NCBI GenBank assembly: GCA_014359475.1
Contig: JACIZI010000010.1
Location: forward strand, 42,600-106,599
Length of the DNA stretch: 64,000 nt
Source of the DNA: Marinobacter sp.
Lineage (GTDB): Bacteria; Pseudomonadota; Gammaproteobacteria; Pseudomonadales; Oleiphilaceae
Reading direction: 5' to 3'
Shown here in pieces: positions 32,630-41,073 of this stretch. Both the position numbers and the translations under genes were made by a program. Each line of letters opens with the position of its first letter. Position 1 is the stretch's first letter. The notes under the pieces were generated by a model. That model searched no databases. It was given only the letters and a program-made list of their open reading frames with translations, and was not told the origin of the DNA.

Positions 32630-34036
32630 ATGTCCGACAGGTATCTGAAATTTGTTAATACCCCGGTTGGCAAAACCACCGCCCAGACCCTGGGCCTGCC
32701 CCAACCGCTGCCCCTCAAACGGCTCAAGCGCAACGATCAGCCGTTTATCGAAGGGGACGTCCTGGTCGGCGCCGCGGCCGGCGGAAAAGCCATCAGCATG
32801 ATCGGCTCCACCCTGGGAGCAAGCGCAGCGAGACTATGGCATGCCGAAGATCCGGCCACCCTGGAAGATTCGGCCAAAGCCGGAAACAAGTCGCAGCCGC
32901 TAAGCCTGGCAGGAGAAATCAACGAGAAATTTTCCGCCCTGGTGCTGGATGCCACCGGCCTGAACGATACCACCGATCTGCGGGCAGTTTACGACTTCTA
33001 CCATCCCACCATTCGCCGCCTGGCCACCTGCGGCCGGGTTCTGGTGATCGGCCAGGACCCCTCAACCTGCAGAGCACCGGCCAAGGCCGCCGCCCACCGG
33101 GCACTGGAAGGTTTCACCCGTGCCGTCGGCAAGGAAGTAGGTAAAAAAGGAGCCACCGCCAACCTGCTTTACATGGCACCCGGCGCCGAGAAGCAGCTGG
33201 ATTCCAGCATTCGCTTTTTCCTGTCCCCGCGCTCCGCCTATGTATCCGGCCAGGTTGCCCGCATCGGCAAGAGCAGCGAAGCGCCCGCCGCCAATCCGGT
33301 TGCTCCGCTGGCCGGCAAGGTCGCTCTGGTAACCGGCGCCTCCCGCGGCATTGGCGAATCCATTGCGGAAACTCTGGCCCGGGACGGAGCCACGGTCATT
33401 GGCCTGGACATACCCCAGGCGATGGAAAGCCTGCAGAAGGTCACCGACCGCATCAAGGGCAAGGCCCTGGCCTGCGACATTACCGGGAAGAATGCTCCAA
33501 AGGAGATTGCTGATTTTATCGGGAAGAACTTCGGCGGCGTGGACTTTGTCATCCACAACGCAGGCATCACCCGGGACAAAACCCTCGGCAAGATGCCGGA
33601 GCATTTCTGGGACATGGCCATCGCCGTGAACCTGACCGCGGAGGAGCTGATCGATGAGGAGCTGATGCATCGCGAGCTGCTGAACGACAACGGGCGCATC
33701 GTGTGCATATCGTCCATCAGCGGCATTGCCGGAAACTTCGGCCAGACCAACTACTCTGCCGCCAAATCCGGTGTGATCGGCTATGTGGAAGCCATGGCAA
33801 AACAGATGAAAGGCAACACCACCATCAATGCGATCGCGCCCGGCTTCATTGAAACCCAGATGACCGCAGCCATGCCCCTGACCATCCGCGAAGCAGGCCG
33901 GCGCATGAACAGCCTCTCCCAGGGCGGTCTGCCCCTCGACGTGGCGGAGGCTATTGCCTGGTACTGCAACCCGGGCTCAAACGGTGTCAACGGCAACGTG
34001 GTGCGGGTTTGCGGCCAGTCGCTGATTGGTAAGTAA
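32630..34036 (+). CDS. Two-domain 3-oxoacyl-ACP/CoA reductase (FabG4-type)
   Basis: A 468-residue high-molecular-weight FabG. The C-terminal ~250 residues are a complete SDR: VTGASRGIGESIAETLARDG, HNAGITRDKTLGKM and the catalytic ISSISGIAGNFGQTNYSAAK. The N-terminal ~200 residues are a degenerate SDR-like domain without a clear cofactor motif, as in Mycobacterium FabG4. FabG4-type enzymes use NADH and reduce 3-oxoacyl-CoA rather than ACP substrates. AGAGAGGAATTCCC precedes the ATG. The divergent thiolase shares the 180-base intergenic region, so a common regulator may control both. Confidence 0.9.
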   Translation: MSDRYLKFVNTPVGKTTAQTLGLPQPLPLKRLKRNDQPFIEGDVLVGAAAGGKAISMIGSTLGASAARLWHAEDPATLEDSAKAGNKSQPLSLAGEINEKFSALVLDATGLNDTTDLRAVYDFYHPTIRRLATCGRVLVIGQDPSTCRAPAKAAAHRALEGFTRAVGKEVGKKGATANLLYMAPGAEKQLDSSIRFFLSPRSAYVSGQVARIGKSSEAPAANPVAPLAGKVALVTGASRGIGESIAETLARDGATVIGLDIPQAMESLQKVTDRIKGKALACDITGKNAPKEIADFIGKNFGGVDFVIHNAGITRDKTLGKMPEHFWDMAIAVNLTAEELIDEELMHRELLNDNGRIVCISSISGIAGNFGQTNYSAAKSGVIGYVEAMAKQMKGNTTINAIAPGFIETQMTAAMPLTIREAGRRMNSLSQGGLPLDVAEAIAWYCNPGSNGVNGNVVRVCGQSLIGK

Positions 34037-34062
34037 CGCCGCTCTTCAGGCTTTTACATGAT

Positions 34063-34091
34063 CGGGGTGCCTTTCGGGGGACCCCTTTTTT
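34063..34091 (+). terminator. Terminator after the FabG4-type gene
   Basis: GGGGTGCC / GGGGACCCC stem around TTTC, followed by CTTTTTTT. It lies about 30 bases after the stop codon. Confidence 0.65.
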
Positions 34092-34125
34092 TGCCGCGGA
34101 AACCGCGGAAGAACGCGGAAAGAAA
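34092..34125. repeat. Single-arm copy of the CCGCGGAA-type palindromic repeat
   Basis: GCCGCGGAAACCGCGGAAGA followed by ACGCGGAAAG is the same motif as the arms of the elements at 54279-54481 and 57045-57242 (there GCCGCGGAATCCGCGGAAGG). Here only one arm is present, next to the poly-T of a terminator and followed by a purine-rich AGGAAAGGAAAGG stretch. Confidence 0.6.
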
Positions 34126-34159
34126 GATAAAGGAAAGGAAAGGAAAGGGGAAAGAAAAA

Positions 34160-34235
34160 TGGTGGGTGGTGCAGGGATCGAACCTGCGACCCTCGCCTTG
34201 TAAGGGCGATGCTCTCCCAGCTGAGCTAACCACCC
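34160..34235 (-). tRNA. tRNA-Val (anticodon TAC)
   Basis: A 76-base cloverleaf with encoded CCA. On the minus strand it starts GGGTGGTTAGCTCAGCTGGG; the anticodon arm CGCCCTTACAAGGCG gives TAC; the T-arm is GGTTCGATCC. Last gene of a Val-Asp-Val operon. Confidence 0.97.
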
Positions 34236-34246
34236 GGGGAAAGAAA

Positions 34247-34323
34247 TGGCGGAGCGGACGGGACTCGAACCCGCGACCCCCGGCGTGACAGGCCGGTATT
34301 CTAACCAGCTGAACTACCGCTCC
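34247..34323 (-). tRNA. tRNA-Asp (anticodon GTC)
   Basis: A 77-base cloverleaf with encoded CCA. It starts GGAGCGGTAGTTCAGCTGG; the anticodon arm CGGCCTGTCACGCCG gives GTC; the T-arm GGTTCGAGTCC is intact. Middle gene of the operon, 11 bases from the downstream tRNA-Val. Confidence 0.97.
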
Positions 34324-34385
34324 GCATAGCAACGACCCATGGGGCCGTATTTTCAACCGGAAGGGGTGCTCCGGTTGGCGATGAA

Positions 34386-34461
34386 TGGTGGGTGGTGCAG
34401 GGATCGAACCTGCGACCCTCGCCTTGTAAGGGCGATGCTCTCCCAGCTGAGCTAACCACCC
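34386..34461 (-). tRNA. tRNA-Val (anticodon TAC), second copy
   Basis: A 76-base tRNA, apparently identical in sequence to the one at 34160-34235, with encoded CCA and TAC anticodon. It is the first gene of the operon, about 110 bases downstream of the promoter at 34572-34599. Confidence 0.97.
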
Positions 34462-34571
34462 GCATCATCGGGTTGGCGACCTGTTTTTGGCACCCATTAG
34501 CTGTTAGCACCAATCGATTTGCCGCCGCCGCTGGCCGAGCAGCATGACTGCCTCAACCAAACGAGAGGCGC

Positions 34572-34599
34572 ATTTTAAGCATTTACACAGCGGTGTCAA
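34572..34599 (-). promoter_or_regulatory. Promoter of the tRNA Val-Asp-Val operon
   Basis: On the minus strand TTGACA, a 16-base spacer, then TAAAAT, followed directly by GCGCC. A near-consensus sigma-70 promoter with a GC-rich discriminator, the pattern of stringently controlled stable-RNA promoters. Confidence 0.8.
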
Positions 34600-34695
34600 A
34601 TCTTTTCCTGAAATTTTCCTTAAAAAACTCTAACTGATTAAGAATTATACGGTTTTCGCTCATTTCCAGAGGGTTCCCCGGGCGCGGACTGCCGC

Positions 34696-35619
34696 CTACT
34701 GTTGCCCGGTGTGCAGAGTCTCTACCTGCCGGGATAAATGCACCAGCCTGGAGGTAAGCTGGGCACGGGCCGAATCGATGGACTCCACTACCTGCTGCAG
34801 CTCCGCAAGCTCTGCCTGCAGGCCCTGCCACTCGCTCCCCGAGGGTAGCTGCTCAAATTGTGACTCCAGCGCGCCGATACGACTTTCCAGGCCGTCCAGC
34901 GTCAGCTTCTGCTCCCGGCCGAATCGCTGAAGCTGTCGCGCGACATCGGTTTCAATGGCATCCAGCTGGCCACTTACCGCTGTCAGCCGTTCTTGCAATT
35001 CTGAAACACTGTCGGCCAACTGTTCACTGCCATTCGCCAGATCCTTCAGCTGCCCGGCATTATTATTTACCTGCTCTGCAACGGCGGATACCTGCTTTTC
35101 CAGTGCAGGCAGGGCGTTACCCAATGCGCTGACTTTTTCCTGCAGTCCTGTAACCGCCTCCTCATTACTGTCCAGGCGTTTCCGATTGCGGTCGTAGGCA
35201 ATACCCCACAACTTGCGGATCTCACTGTCTGCGTTATCCAGGCGTTCGGCATGGGCTTCAAGGGTCTGACTCAATGTCTGCTCCCGCTCTTGCAGGGTTT
35301 CCCCGGTTTCAGAGAGCTCACCCTCAAAGCGCGCCAGGGCCAGCTTGCTCTGGCGTGCCCAGTAGTCTGCCTCTTCCAGCCGCTCCTCCATAGCCTGAAG
35401 TTTCTGCTGTTGCTGCCACCAGCCGGTTGCGGCCACCACTGCCAGCACCAGCAGGGCCGGCCACAGCATGCGGGAGCGGGAGCGGTCGCCGGAACCCTCG
35501 CCGCGGGCAGCCGCAGGTTTCTGCTTCGGCTTCCCTCCGGGCTCCTCAGCCTTGGTCTCCTTACTGCGCTCAGGGCGGGAAGCCCTCAGCTCGTCTTCAT
35601 CCGGACGGATCGGTTCCAT
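34696..35619 (-). CDS. Single-pass membrane protein with a long coiled coil
   Basis: A 307-residue protein. Residues 1-50 are charged and disordered (RPERSKETKAEEPGGKPKQK). MLWPALLVLAVVAATGWW (51-68) is one transmembrane helix, and residues ~70-300 are almost continuous heptad-type coiled coil (LQAMEERLEEADYWARQSKL; SVSELQERLTAVSGQLDAIE). With a cytoplasmic N-terminus the coil would extend into the periplasm. No family is recognised with certainty; the shape recalls small ATPase-less scaffolds such as HemX- or ZapG-like proteins. The start at 35619 has AGGAGAGCTGT before it; upstream in-frame ATGs lie in the promoter area of purE. It is divergent from purE. Confidence 0.8.
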   Translation of the reverse strand: MEPIRPDEDELRASRPERSKETKAEEPGGKPKQKPAAARGEGSGDRSRSRMLWPALLVLAVVAATGWWQQQQKLQAMEERLEEADYWARQSKLALARFEGELSETGETLQEREQTLSQTLEAHAERLDNADSEIRKLWGIAYDRNRKRLDSNEEAVTGLQEKVSALGNALPALEKQVSAVAEQVNNNAGQLKDLANGSEQLADSVSELQERLTAVSGQLDAIETDVARQLQRFGREQKLTLDGLESRIGALESQFEQLPSGSEWQGLQAELAELQQVVESIDSARAQLTSRLVHLSRQVETLHTGQQ

Positions 35620-35812
35620 ACAGCTCTCCTGACGTTGCCCACTGCTGGACGGGTTGATCTGGCTGGCCTGATAATACCCGTAGCCGGCACTGCAACAAAA
35701 GCCCGCCTGCATACCGTGCCGTGCCCGTTTCCGGGCGGCACCGGTATTTGCATGGCTGACAGGGCTTACATACAATGGCCGGCTTTCCTTAATACAACTC
35801 GGAACTGTTGCT

Positions 35813-36304
35813 ATGCAGCCGCTCGTAGGACTGATCATGGGCTCCAAATCGGACTGGCCCACCATGGAACACGCCGCGCAGATGCTGGAAAAGCTGGGCG
35901 TGGCCTACGAAACCCGGGTGGTGTCTGCCCACCGCACGCCGGATCTGCTGTTTGAGTACGCGAAAACCGCCGCTGAGCGCGGCCTGAAGGTCATCATCGG
36001 AGGAGCCGGCGGTGCCGCCCACCTGCCGGGGATGGTCGCTTCCCAGACCAGCCTGCCGGTACTGGGTGTACCGGTACAGTCCAAAGCCCTGAACGGCCTC
36101 GATTCACTGCTGTCCATCGCGCAGATGCCGGGCGGTGTGGCAGTCGGCACCCTGGCCATCGGCAAAGCCGGGGCCACCAACGCCGGCCTCCTGGCGGCGC
36201 AGATTATCGGCACCTTTGATGAGGAGGTGCGCAAGGCGGTGGATGCATTCCGCAAAGAACAGACTCAGAAGGTTCTGGACAACCCCGACCCACGGGACCA
36301 ATAG
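35813..36304 (+). CDS. purE: N5-carboxyaminoimidazole ribonucleotide mutase
   Basis: A 163-residue class I PurE. The signature [20 protein letters not shown] lies at the N-terminus, [16 protein letters not shown] holds the catalytic His, and [18 protein letters not shown] forms the nucleotide pocket. It moves the carboxyl group of N5-CAIR to give CAIR in purine synthesis. purK follows 20 bases downstream, so the two are one operon supplying the ATP-dependent carboxylation route of bacteria. Confidence 0.97.
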   Translation: MQPLVGLIMGSKSDWPTMEHAAQMLEKLGVAYETRVVSAHRTPDLLFEYAKTAAERGLKVIIGGAGGAAHLPGMVASQTSLPVLGVPVQSKALNGLDSLLSIAQMPGGVAVGTLAIGKAGATNAGLLAAQIIGTFDEEVRKAVDAFRKEQTQKVLDNPDPRDQ

Positions 36305-36324
36305 GCTGAAACAGGAGAGTCCAG

Positions 36325-37437
36325 ATGAGAATAGGTGTACTCGGGGCCGGACAACTGGGCCGCATGCTGGCTTTATCCGGCTACCCACTGGCCAAAGACT
36401 TTGTGTTCTATGACATGTCCGGCAGTCCGAGCGCCGGGCTGGGTGAAGTCATCATCGACCGGGAAGGCCGGTTGATTAATGACTTCCTGGCCCGCGTAGA
36501 CCGGATAACCTACGAATTTGAACACCTGCCGGTGGATGTCGCGGAACGTATGGCGCAAGAAAAGCCGGTACACCCCTGCCCCCGGGCACTGCAGGTGTGC
36601 CAGAACCGGGAGGCGGAGAAATCTCTGTTCGGCGAGCTGGGCATCCCCACCCCGGAATGGGCCCTGGCCGACAGCCCGGAAACCCTGCGACAGGCGGCCG
36701 AACAGCTTGGCTGCCCGGTGATCGCAAAGTCTGTCACGGAAGGTTATGACGGCAAGGGACAGGCGGTACTGAAGGCACCGGAAGAAGCCGCCGATGCCTG
36801 GGCATCCATCGGCCATCCGAAGGTCATTGTCGAGAAGTTTGTCAATTTCCGCCGCGAGGTATCCATCATCGCGGTGCGCGCCGAGGACGGTGACCTGGCC
36901 TTCTATCCGATGGCGGAGAACATCCATCACAACGGCATTCTGCGTTACTCCGTTGCGCCGGCACCGGAACTATCGGATGACGTGACCGATGCGGCAGAAA
37001 AGTACATCCGCATGCTGCTCAACGAACTGGATTATGTGGGCGTACTGACCCTGGAGCTGTTCGAAACCGATCAGGGCCTGGTCGCCAACGAAATGGCCCC
37101 ACGGGTGCATAATTCCGGTCACTGGACCATCGAGGGAGCCCACACCAGCCAGTTCGAGAACCACATCCGGGCCGTCAGCGGTCATCCGCTGGGCAGCTCA
37201 GCGCCCAGGGGACTGAGCTGCATGATCAACATCATCGGCGCGCACGGTGATACCGACCGCATTCTGGAGCTTCCCTACGCCCATCTGCACCTTTACAACA
37301 AGGGGGAGCGCCCGGAGCGCAAGCTGGGGCACGTGACCGTGCTGGCGGACAGCTATGAAGAGCTGGTGTGGAGGGTGCGCAACACGGCCCAGTTTCTGCC
37401 AGGGGCTCCGGAATTTTTCAGCACACTGAGCCGCTGA
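36325..37437 (+). CDS. purK: N5-carboxyaminoimidazole ribonucleotide synthase
   Basis: A 370-residue ATP-grasp enzyme that carboxylates AIR with bicarbonate and ATP. MRIGVLGAGQLGRMLALSGY opens the N-terminal domain, IAKSVTEGYDGKGQAVL is the ATP-binding loop, VEKFVNFRREVSIIAVR follows, and the metal site region ends NEMAPRVHNSGHWTIEGAH. A second-domain end around LHLYNKGERPERKLGHV is typical of PurK. AGGAGAGTCCAG lies before the ATG. The length is normal for the family. Confidence 0.97.
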   Translation: MRIGVLGAGQLGRMLALSGYPLAKDFVFYDMSGSPSAGLGEVIIDREGRLINDFLARVDRITYEFEHLPVDVAERMAQEKPVHPCPRALQVCQNREAEKSLFGELGIPTPEWALADSPETLRQAAEQLGCPVIAKSVTEGYDGKGQAVLKAPEEAADAWASIGHPKVIVEKFVNFRREVSIIAVRAEDGDLAFYPMAENIHHNGILRYSVAPAPELSDDVTDAAEKYIRMLLNELDYVGVLTLELFETDQGLVANEMAPRVHNSGHWTIEGAHTSQFENHIRAVSGHPLGSSAPRGLSCMINIIGAHGDTDRILELPYAHLHLYNKGERPERKLGHVTVLADSYEELVWRVRNTAQFLPGAPEFFSTLSR

Positions 37438-37463
37438 CGGACCATAATCCCATCATCAGAGGG

Positions 37464-37491
37464 TTGATTTAATTCCACTTACCCTCATAGT
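37464..37491 (+). promoter_or_regulatory. Possible sigma-70 promoter of sodB
   Basis: TTGATT, 16 bases, CATAGT, about 50 bases upstream of the sodB start codon. No Fur box could be made out. Confidence 0.4.
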
Positions 37492-37541
37492 AGAGAGTCC
37501 GTGATCAACATTCACTTGAGAGAGACAGGGAGAACAACCTC

Positions 37542-38120
37542 ATGGCATTTGAACTTCCCGCACTGCCCTACGAAAAGAATGCACTGGAACCGCACATTTC
37601 CCAGGAAACCCTGGAATACCATTACGGCAAACACCACAACACCTATGTGACCAAGCTGAATGGCCTGGTAGAAGGCACGGACAACGCCGACAAATCCCTG
37701 GAAGACATCATCAAGAGTGCCAGCGGCCCGCTGTTCAACAACGCCGCCCAGGTGTGGAACCACACCTTCTACTGGCACTGTTTGAGCCCGAACGGTGGTG
37801 GCGAGCCGACCGGCGCAGCCAAGGAAGCCATCGAGAAGGCCTTCGGTTCCTTCGAGGACTTCAAAAAAGAATTCAATGACAAAGCCGCCAACAATTTCGG
37901 CTCTGGCTGGACCTGGCTGGTGAAAAAAGCCGACGGTTCTGTAGCCATCGTGAACACCAGCAACGCAGAAACTCCGCTGACTGGCGCCGACAAGCCGGTA
38001 CTGACGGTGGATGTATGGGAACATGCCTACTACATCGACTACCGCAACTCCCGCCCGAACTATCTCGAGGCGTTCTGGAATCTGGTCAACTGGGATTTCG
38101 TTAACGAAAATCTGGCCTGA
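37542..38120 (+). CDS. sodB: Superoxide dismutase, iron type
   Basis: A 192-residue Fe-superoxide dismutase that converts superoxide to oxygen and peroxide in the cytoplasm. Metal ligands are the His in EYHYGKHHNTYVTKLN, the His in AAQVWNHTFYWHCL, and Asp and His in VDVWEHAYYIDYRNSRP. The NHTFYWHCLSPN wording favours iron over manganese. GGGAGAACAACCTC precedes the ATG. The gene is monocistronic, with its own terminator at 38159. Confidence 0.97.
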   Translation: MAFELPALPYEKNALEPHISQETLEYHYGKHHNTYVTKLNGLVEGTDNADKSLEDIIKSASGPLFNNAAQVWNHTFYWHCLSPNGGGEPTGAAKEAIEKAFGSFEDFKKEFNDKAANNFGSGWTWLVKKADGSVAIVNTSNAETPLTGADKPVLTVDVWEHAYYIDYRNSRPNYLEAFWNLVNWDFVNENLA

Positions 38121-38158
38121 TCAAAGCATGACCGGCAATCAGTGCCGATCGTTGCAAT

Positions 38159-38186
38159 AAACGCCCGCCCTTGCGGGCGTTTTTTA
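38159..38186 (+). terminator. sodB terminator
   Basis: AAACGCCCGC - CCTT - GCGGGCGTTTTTTAT: a strong GC stem with a T6 run, 39 bases after the sodB stop codon. Confidence 0.9.
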
Positions 38187-38367
38187 TGGCCTTACAAAAT
38201 GATACAACTACACATTCAACATTTTGCGACAATTACCGTTCTGTAAAGAGCATGTTCTGAAATCTCAACCATACTGTTAAAATACCGTTCGCAGGCTACT
38301 AAAAATAAACGACGCCGGGTTCTCTCAGCCTCCTCCCGGCCATGACAATGGAATAAATCGGGCAAAT

Positions 38368-40425
38368 ATGCGTAACGCCTCAGAGGTCCGACATCATCTG
38401 GGATACCGGGTTCTTGCCTGGGTACTTGCGGTGGCATTAGTAAGTGGCGCGGTATCCAGCATCATCCAGGTCATACTGGACGCCCAGCGGGTTTCCGGGC
38501 AGCTGGACCTGCAGGCAGAACAGACCATCAATCTGGTAGAAGACGCAGCCACCCAGGCGGTTTACAGCATCGACAACGAACTGGCCCAACAGGTAGTCGA
38601 AGGCCTGTTTGCCCAGGAAGCTGTGGTTGCTGCCTACATATCGCACCCCGAGGGCACCCACCTCGGGCAATATCAGCGTGCACCCATGACCGGCAGCTTC
38701 CGTGAGATCACGGATCCGATCTTCGCCGCCCAACGGGTTTACCAGACAGAGCTCCGACGAGATCCTGACAACCGCCAGTACGGCACCCTGACCGTCCATT
38801 ACGACACAGCCCCCGCCGCCAGCACCTGGCTGGAAAGGGCATTCATTACCTTTGGGTCCGGCATTGCGACTGCCGTCACTCTGGGCCTCGTTCTCTTTAT
38901 CGTGGTGCATCTGCTGTTGACCCGCCCCCTGTTACGTATCGTGAACGCGGTCCGGCGCGTGGAGCCCAGTCAACCGGATGAGCATCTTCTTTCGACACCG
39001 AAAGGCCACGAGCAGGACGAGCTGGGCCTGTGGGTCAATACCACCAATAATCTGCTGGTAGCGATTGGTGAAAGCCAGCAACATCAGCGGGAGGCAGAAG
39101 ACCGTGCCAGCCGGCTCTCCCGTTACGACCAGCTCACCGGTTTACCAAGCCGGGATACCTTTATGGAGCTACTTGAACAGGATATTCGGGATTCTGTTGC
39201 CGCCCGGACTACCCTCTCACTGATCTGCTGTGGGCTGGACGATTTCAAATCACTCAATGAACAGTACGGTTTTGCCGCCGGCAACATGATTCTGCAAACC
39301 GTGGCAGATCGGCTCACCCGGCACCTGTCTCCCAACCGTTTTACCCTGGGCCGTCTGGGCAGCGACCAGTTCGTGATTGCAGAGAAAGGACTGAAAGACG
39401 AATACCACGCTGCTGACTCTGCCGAGATGGTGCTCGGACACATCAACCAGCCCGTCATTCTTGATGACAAGGCCGTATCAGCCACGGCGACCATGGGGGT
39501 GGCATTGTTTCCCAGGGATGCACAGGAACCGGACCGCCTGCTGCAGAGTGCCGAGCAAACCATGTCCCTGGCCAAAGAGAAGGGACATAACCACTTCCAG
39601 TTCTATGTAGCCAAGGTGGACGAAGAAATCCGCGAGCGGAAAAAGCTCGAGAAAGATCTGAGCAAGGCTCTCTTAAAGGACCAGTTCTACCTGGTGTACC
39701 AGCCCCAGGTCAACCTGCAGACCCGCCGCATCATAGGTGCCGAGGCCCTGCTGCGCTGGGATCATCCGGAACGCGGCCTGGTACCGCCAGACCTGTTTAT
39801 CCCCCTGGCGGAGCGCAATGGCAGCATCGTACAGATTGGCCAGTGGGTACTGGAACAGTCCTGTGAGCAAGCCGCAAAATGGGCGGCCGGGGGCATGCCC
39901 CTGCGCATTGCGGTCAACCTGTCAGCCGTCCAGCTGCACCAGGATCACATCGTTGAGGATATTCTGGACACCCTGAGGCGCCATAACATTCCGGCGGGGC
40001 GCCTGGAACTGGAGGTAACCGAAACCAGTTTCATGACCAATCTGGACGAGGCCACCGCCAAACTCCAGCAGTTGAACCGTGCGGGCATCAGCGTGGCAGT
40101 GGATGACTTCGGCACCGGCTATTCCTCCCTGACCTACCTGAAAAAAATGCCGGTCCAGCATCTGAAGATCGACAAGCAGTTCATCCGCGACCTGCTGATT
40201 AACGACGATGACACCCGCATCGCCAACACCATCATTGATCTGGGCAAAAGCCTGAACCTCACGGTGGTCGCCGAAGGCGTGGAGAATGCGGAACAGGATT
40301 ACTACCTCAGCCAGCGCGGCTGCCAGCTCGCCCAGGGCTATTTCTTCAGCAAACCTCTGAAACCTACAGATTTCGAACAATTCTTTACTGAATTCCACCG
40401 AAAAATCTCCGAGAATAATACCTGA
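38368..40425 (+). CDS. Membrane-bound cyclic-di-GMP phosphodiesterase with degenerate GGDEF
   Basis: A 685-residue protein. Transmembrane helices lie at about 13-35 and 155-180 and enclose a ~120-residue periplasmic sensor. A HAMP-like linker comes before the GGDEF domain (about 245-410), where the active-site motif is GSDQF (LGRLGSDQFVIAEKG), so cyclase activity is unlikely. The EAL domain (about 425-675) looks complete: GAEALLRWDHPERG, NLSAVQLHQ, ELEVTETSFM, VDDFGTGYSSLTYLKK, LKIDKQFI and VAEGVENAEQ. It should therefore break down cyclic-di-GMP, the GGDEF part perhaps binding GTP as a regulator. Single gene, 50 bases upstream of lemA. Confidence 0.93.
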   Translation: MRNASEVRHHLGYRVLAWVLAVALVSGAVSSIIQVILDAQRVSGQLDLQAEQTINLVEDAATQAVYSIDNELAQQVVEGLFAQEAVVAAYISHPEGTHLGQYQRAPMTGSFREITDPIFAAQRVYQTELRRDPDNRQYGTLTVHYDTAPAASTWLERAFITFGSGIATAVTLGLVLFIVVHLLLTRPLLRIVNAVRRVEPSQPDEHLLSTPKGHEQDELGLWVNTTNNLLVAIGESQQHQREAEDRASRLSRYDQLTGLPSRDTFMELLEQDIRDSVAARTTLSLICCGLDDFKSLNEQYGFAAGNMILQTVADRLTRHLSPNRFTLGRLGSDQFVIAEKGLKDEYHAADSAEMVLGHINQPVILDDKAVSATATMGVALFPRDAQEPDRLLQSAEQTMSLAKEKGHNHFQFYVAKVDEEIRERKKLEKDLSKALLKDQFYLVYQPQVNLQTRRIIGAEALLRWDHPERGLVPPDLFIPLAERNGSIVQIGQWVLEQSCEQAAKWAAGGMPLRIAVNLSAVQLHQDHIVEDILDTLRRHNIPAGRLELEVTETSFMTNLDEATAKLQQLNRAGISVAVDDFGTGYSSLTYLKKMPVQHLKIDKQFIRDLLINDDDTRIANTIIDLGKSLNLTVVAEGVENAEQDYYLSQRGCQLAQGYFFSKPLKPTDFEQFFTEFHRKISENNT

Positions 40426-40476
40426 TCTGACGGCAAACGCCGCCCGCCTTCCCGGTTCCATACGCAAGGAGACCAC

Positions 40477-41064
40477 ATGGGCACCACCCTTATCGGACTG
40501 ATTGTTATTGCCGCCGCGGCACTTTACCTGACCCTGATCTATAACCGGCTGGTCAGCCATCGCAATCAGTTCCGCAACGGGTTCGCCCAGATTGACGTGC
40601 AATTGCAGCGCCGTCATGACCTGATCCCCAACCTGGTGGAATCTGCCAAGGCCTACATGGACCACGAGCGCAACACCCTGACCGCCGTGATGGATGCCCG
40701 CAATAACGCCGTCAGCGCCCAGCGGGATGCCGCTGCGGATCCGGCGGACAGTAATCGCATCCAGCGCCTGGGCAGTGCCGAGAACATGCTGAACAAGGCC
40801 CTCGCCAACTTCTATGCGGTGGCGGAAAACTATCCCGAACTGAAAGCCAACGAAACCATTCAGCAGCTGATGGAAGAGCTGTCCAGCACCGAGAACCGGG
40901 TAGCCTTTGCCCGCCAGGCGTATAACGATGCCGTGATGGACTACAATATCTTCCGGGAGCAGTTCCCCAACAACGTGGTGGCCGGCCTGTTTGCTTTCAA
41001 ACCCACCGCCCAGCTGGAACTGGAAACACAGGAAGCCCGCCAGGCACCCCGGGTAAGCTTCTAG
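40477..41064 (+). CDS. lemA: LemA family protein
   Basis: A 195-residue LemA protein: one N-terminal helix (about 4-22, LIGLIVIAAAALYLTLIYN) followed by a long helical bundle. The family pattern is present in NRLVSHRNQFRNGFAQIDVQ, QRRHDLIPNLVESAKAYM and ENRVAFARQAYNDAVMDYN. An M48 metalloprotease gene follows after nine bases. LemA and M48-type genes are commonly paired, but the molecular role of LemA remains poorly defined. Confidence 0.92.
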   Translation: MGTTLIGLIVIAAAALYLTLIYNRLVSHRNQFRNGFAQIDVQLQRRHDLIPNLVESAKAYMDHERNTLTAVMDARNNAVSAQRDAAADPADSNRIQRLGSAENMLNKALANFYAVAENYPELKANETIQQLMEELSSTENRVAFARQAYNDAVMDYNIFREQFPNNVVAGLFAFKPTAQLELETQEARQAPRVSF

Positions 41065-41073
41065 CAGCTCGCC

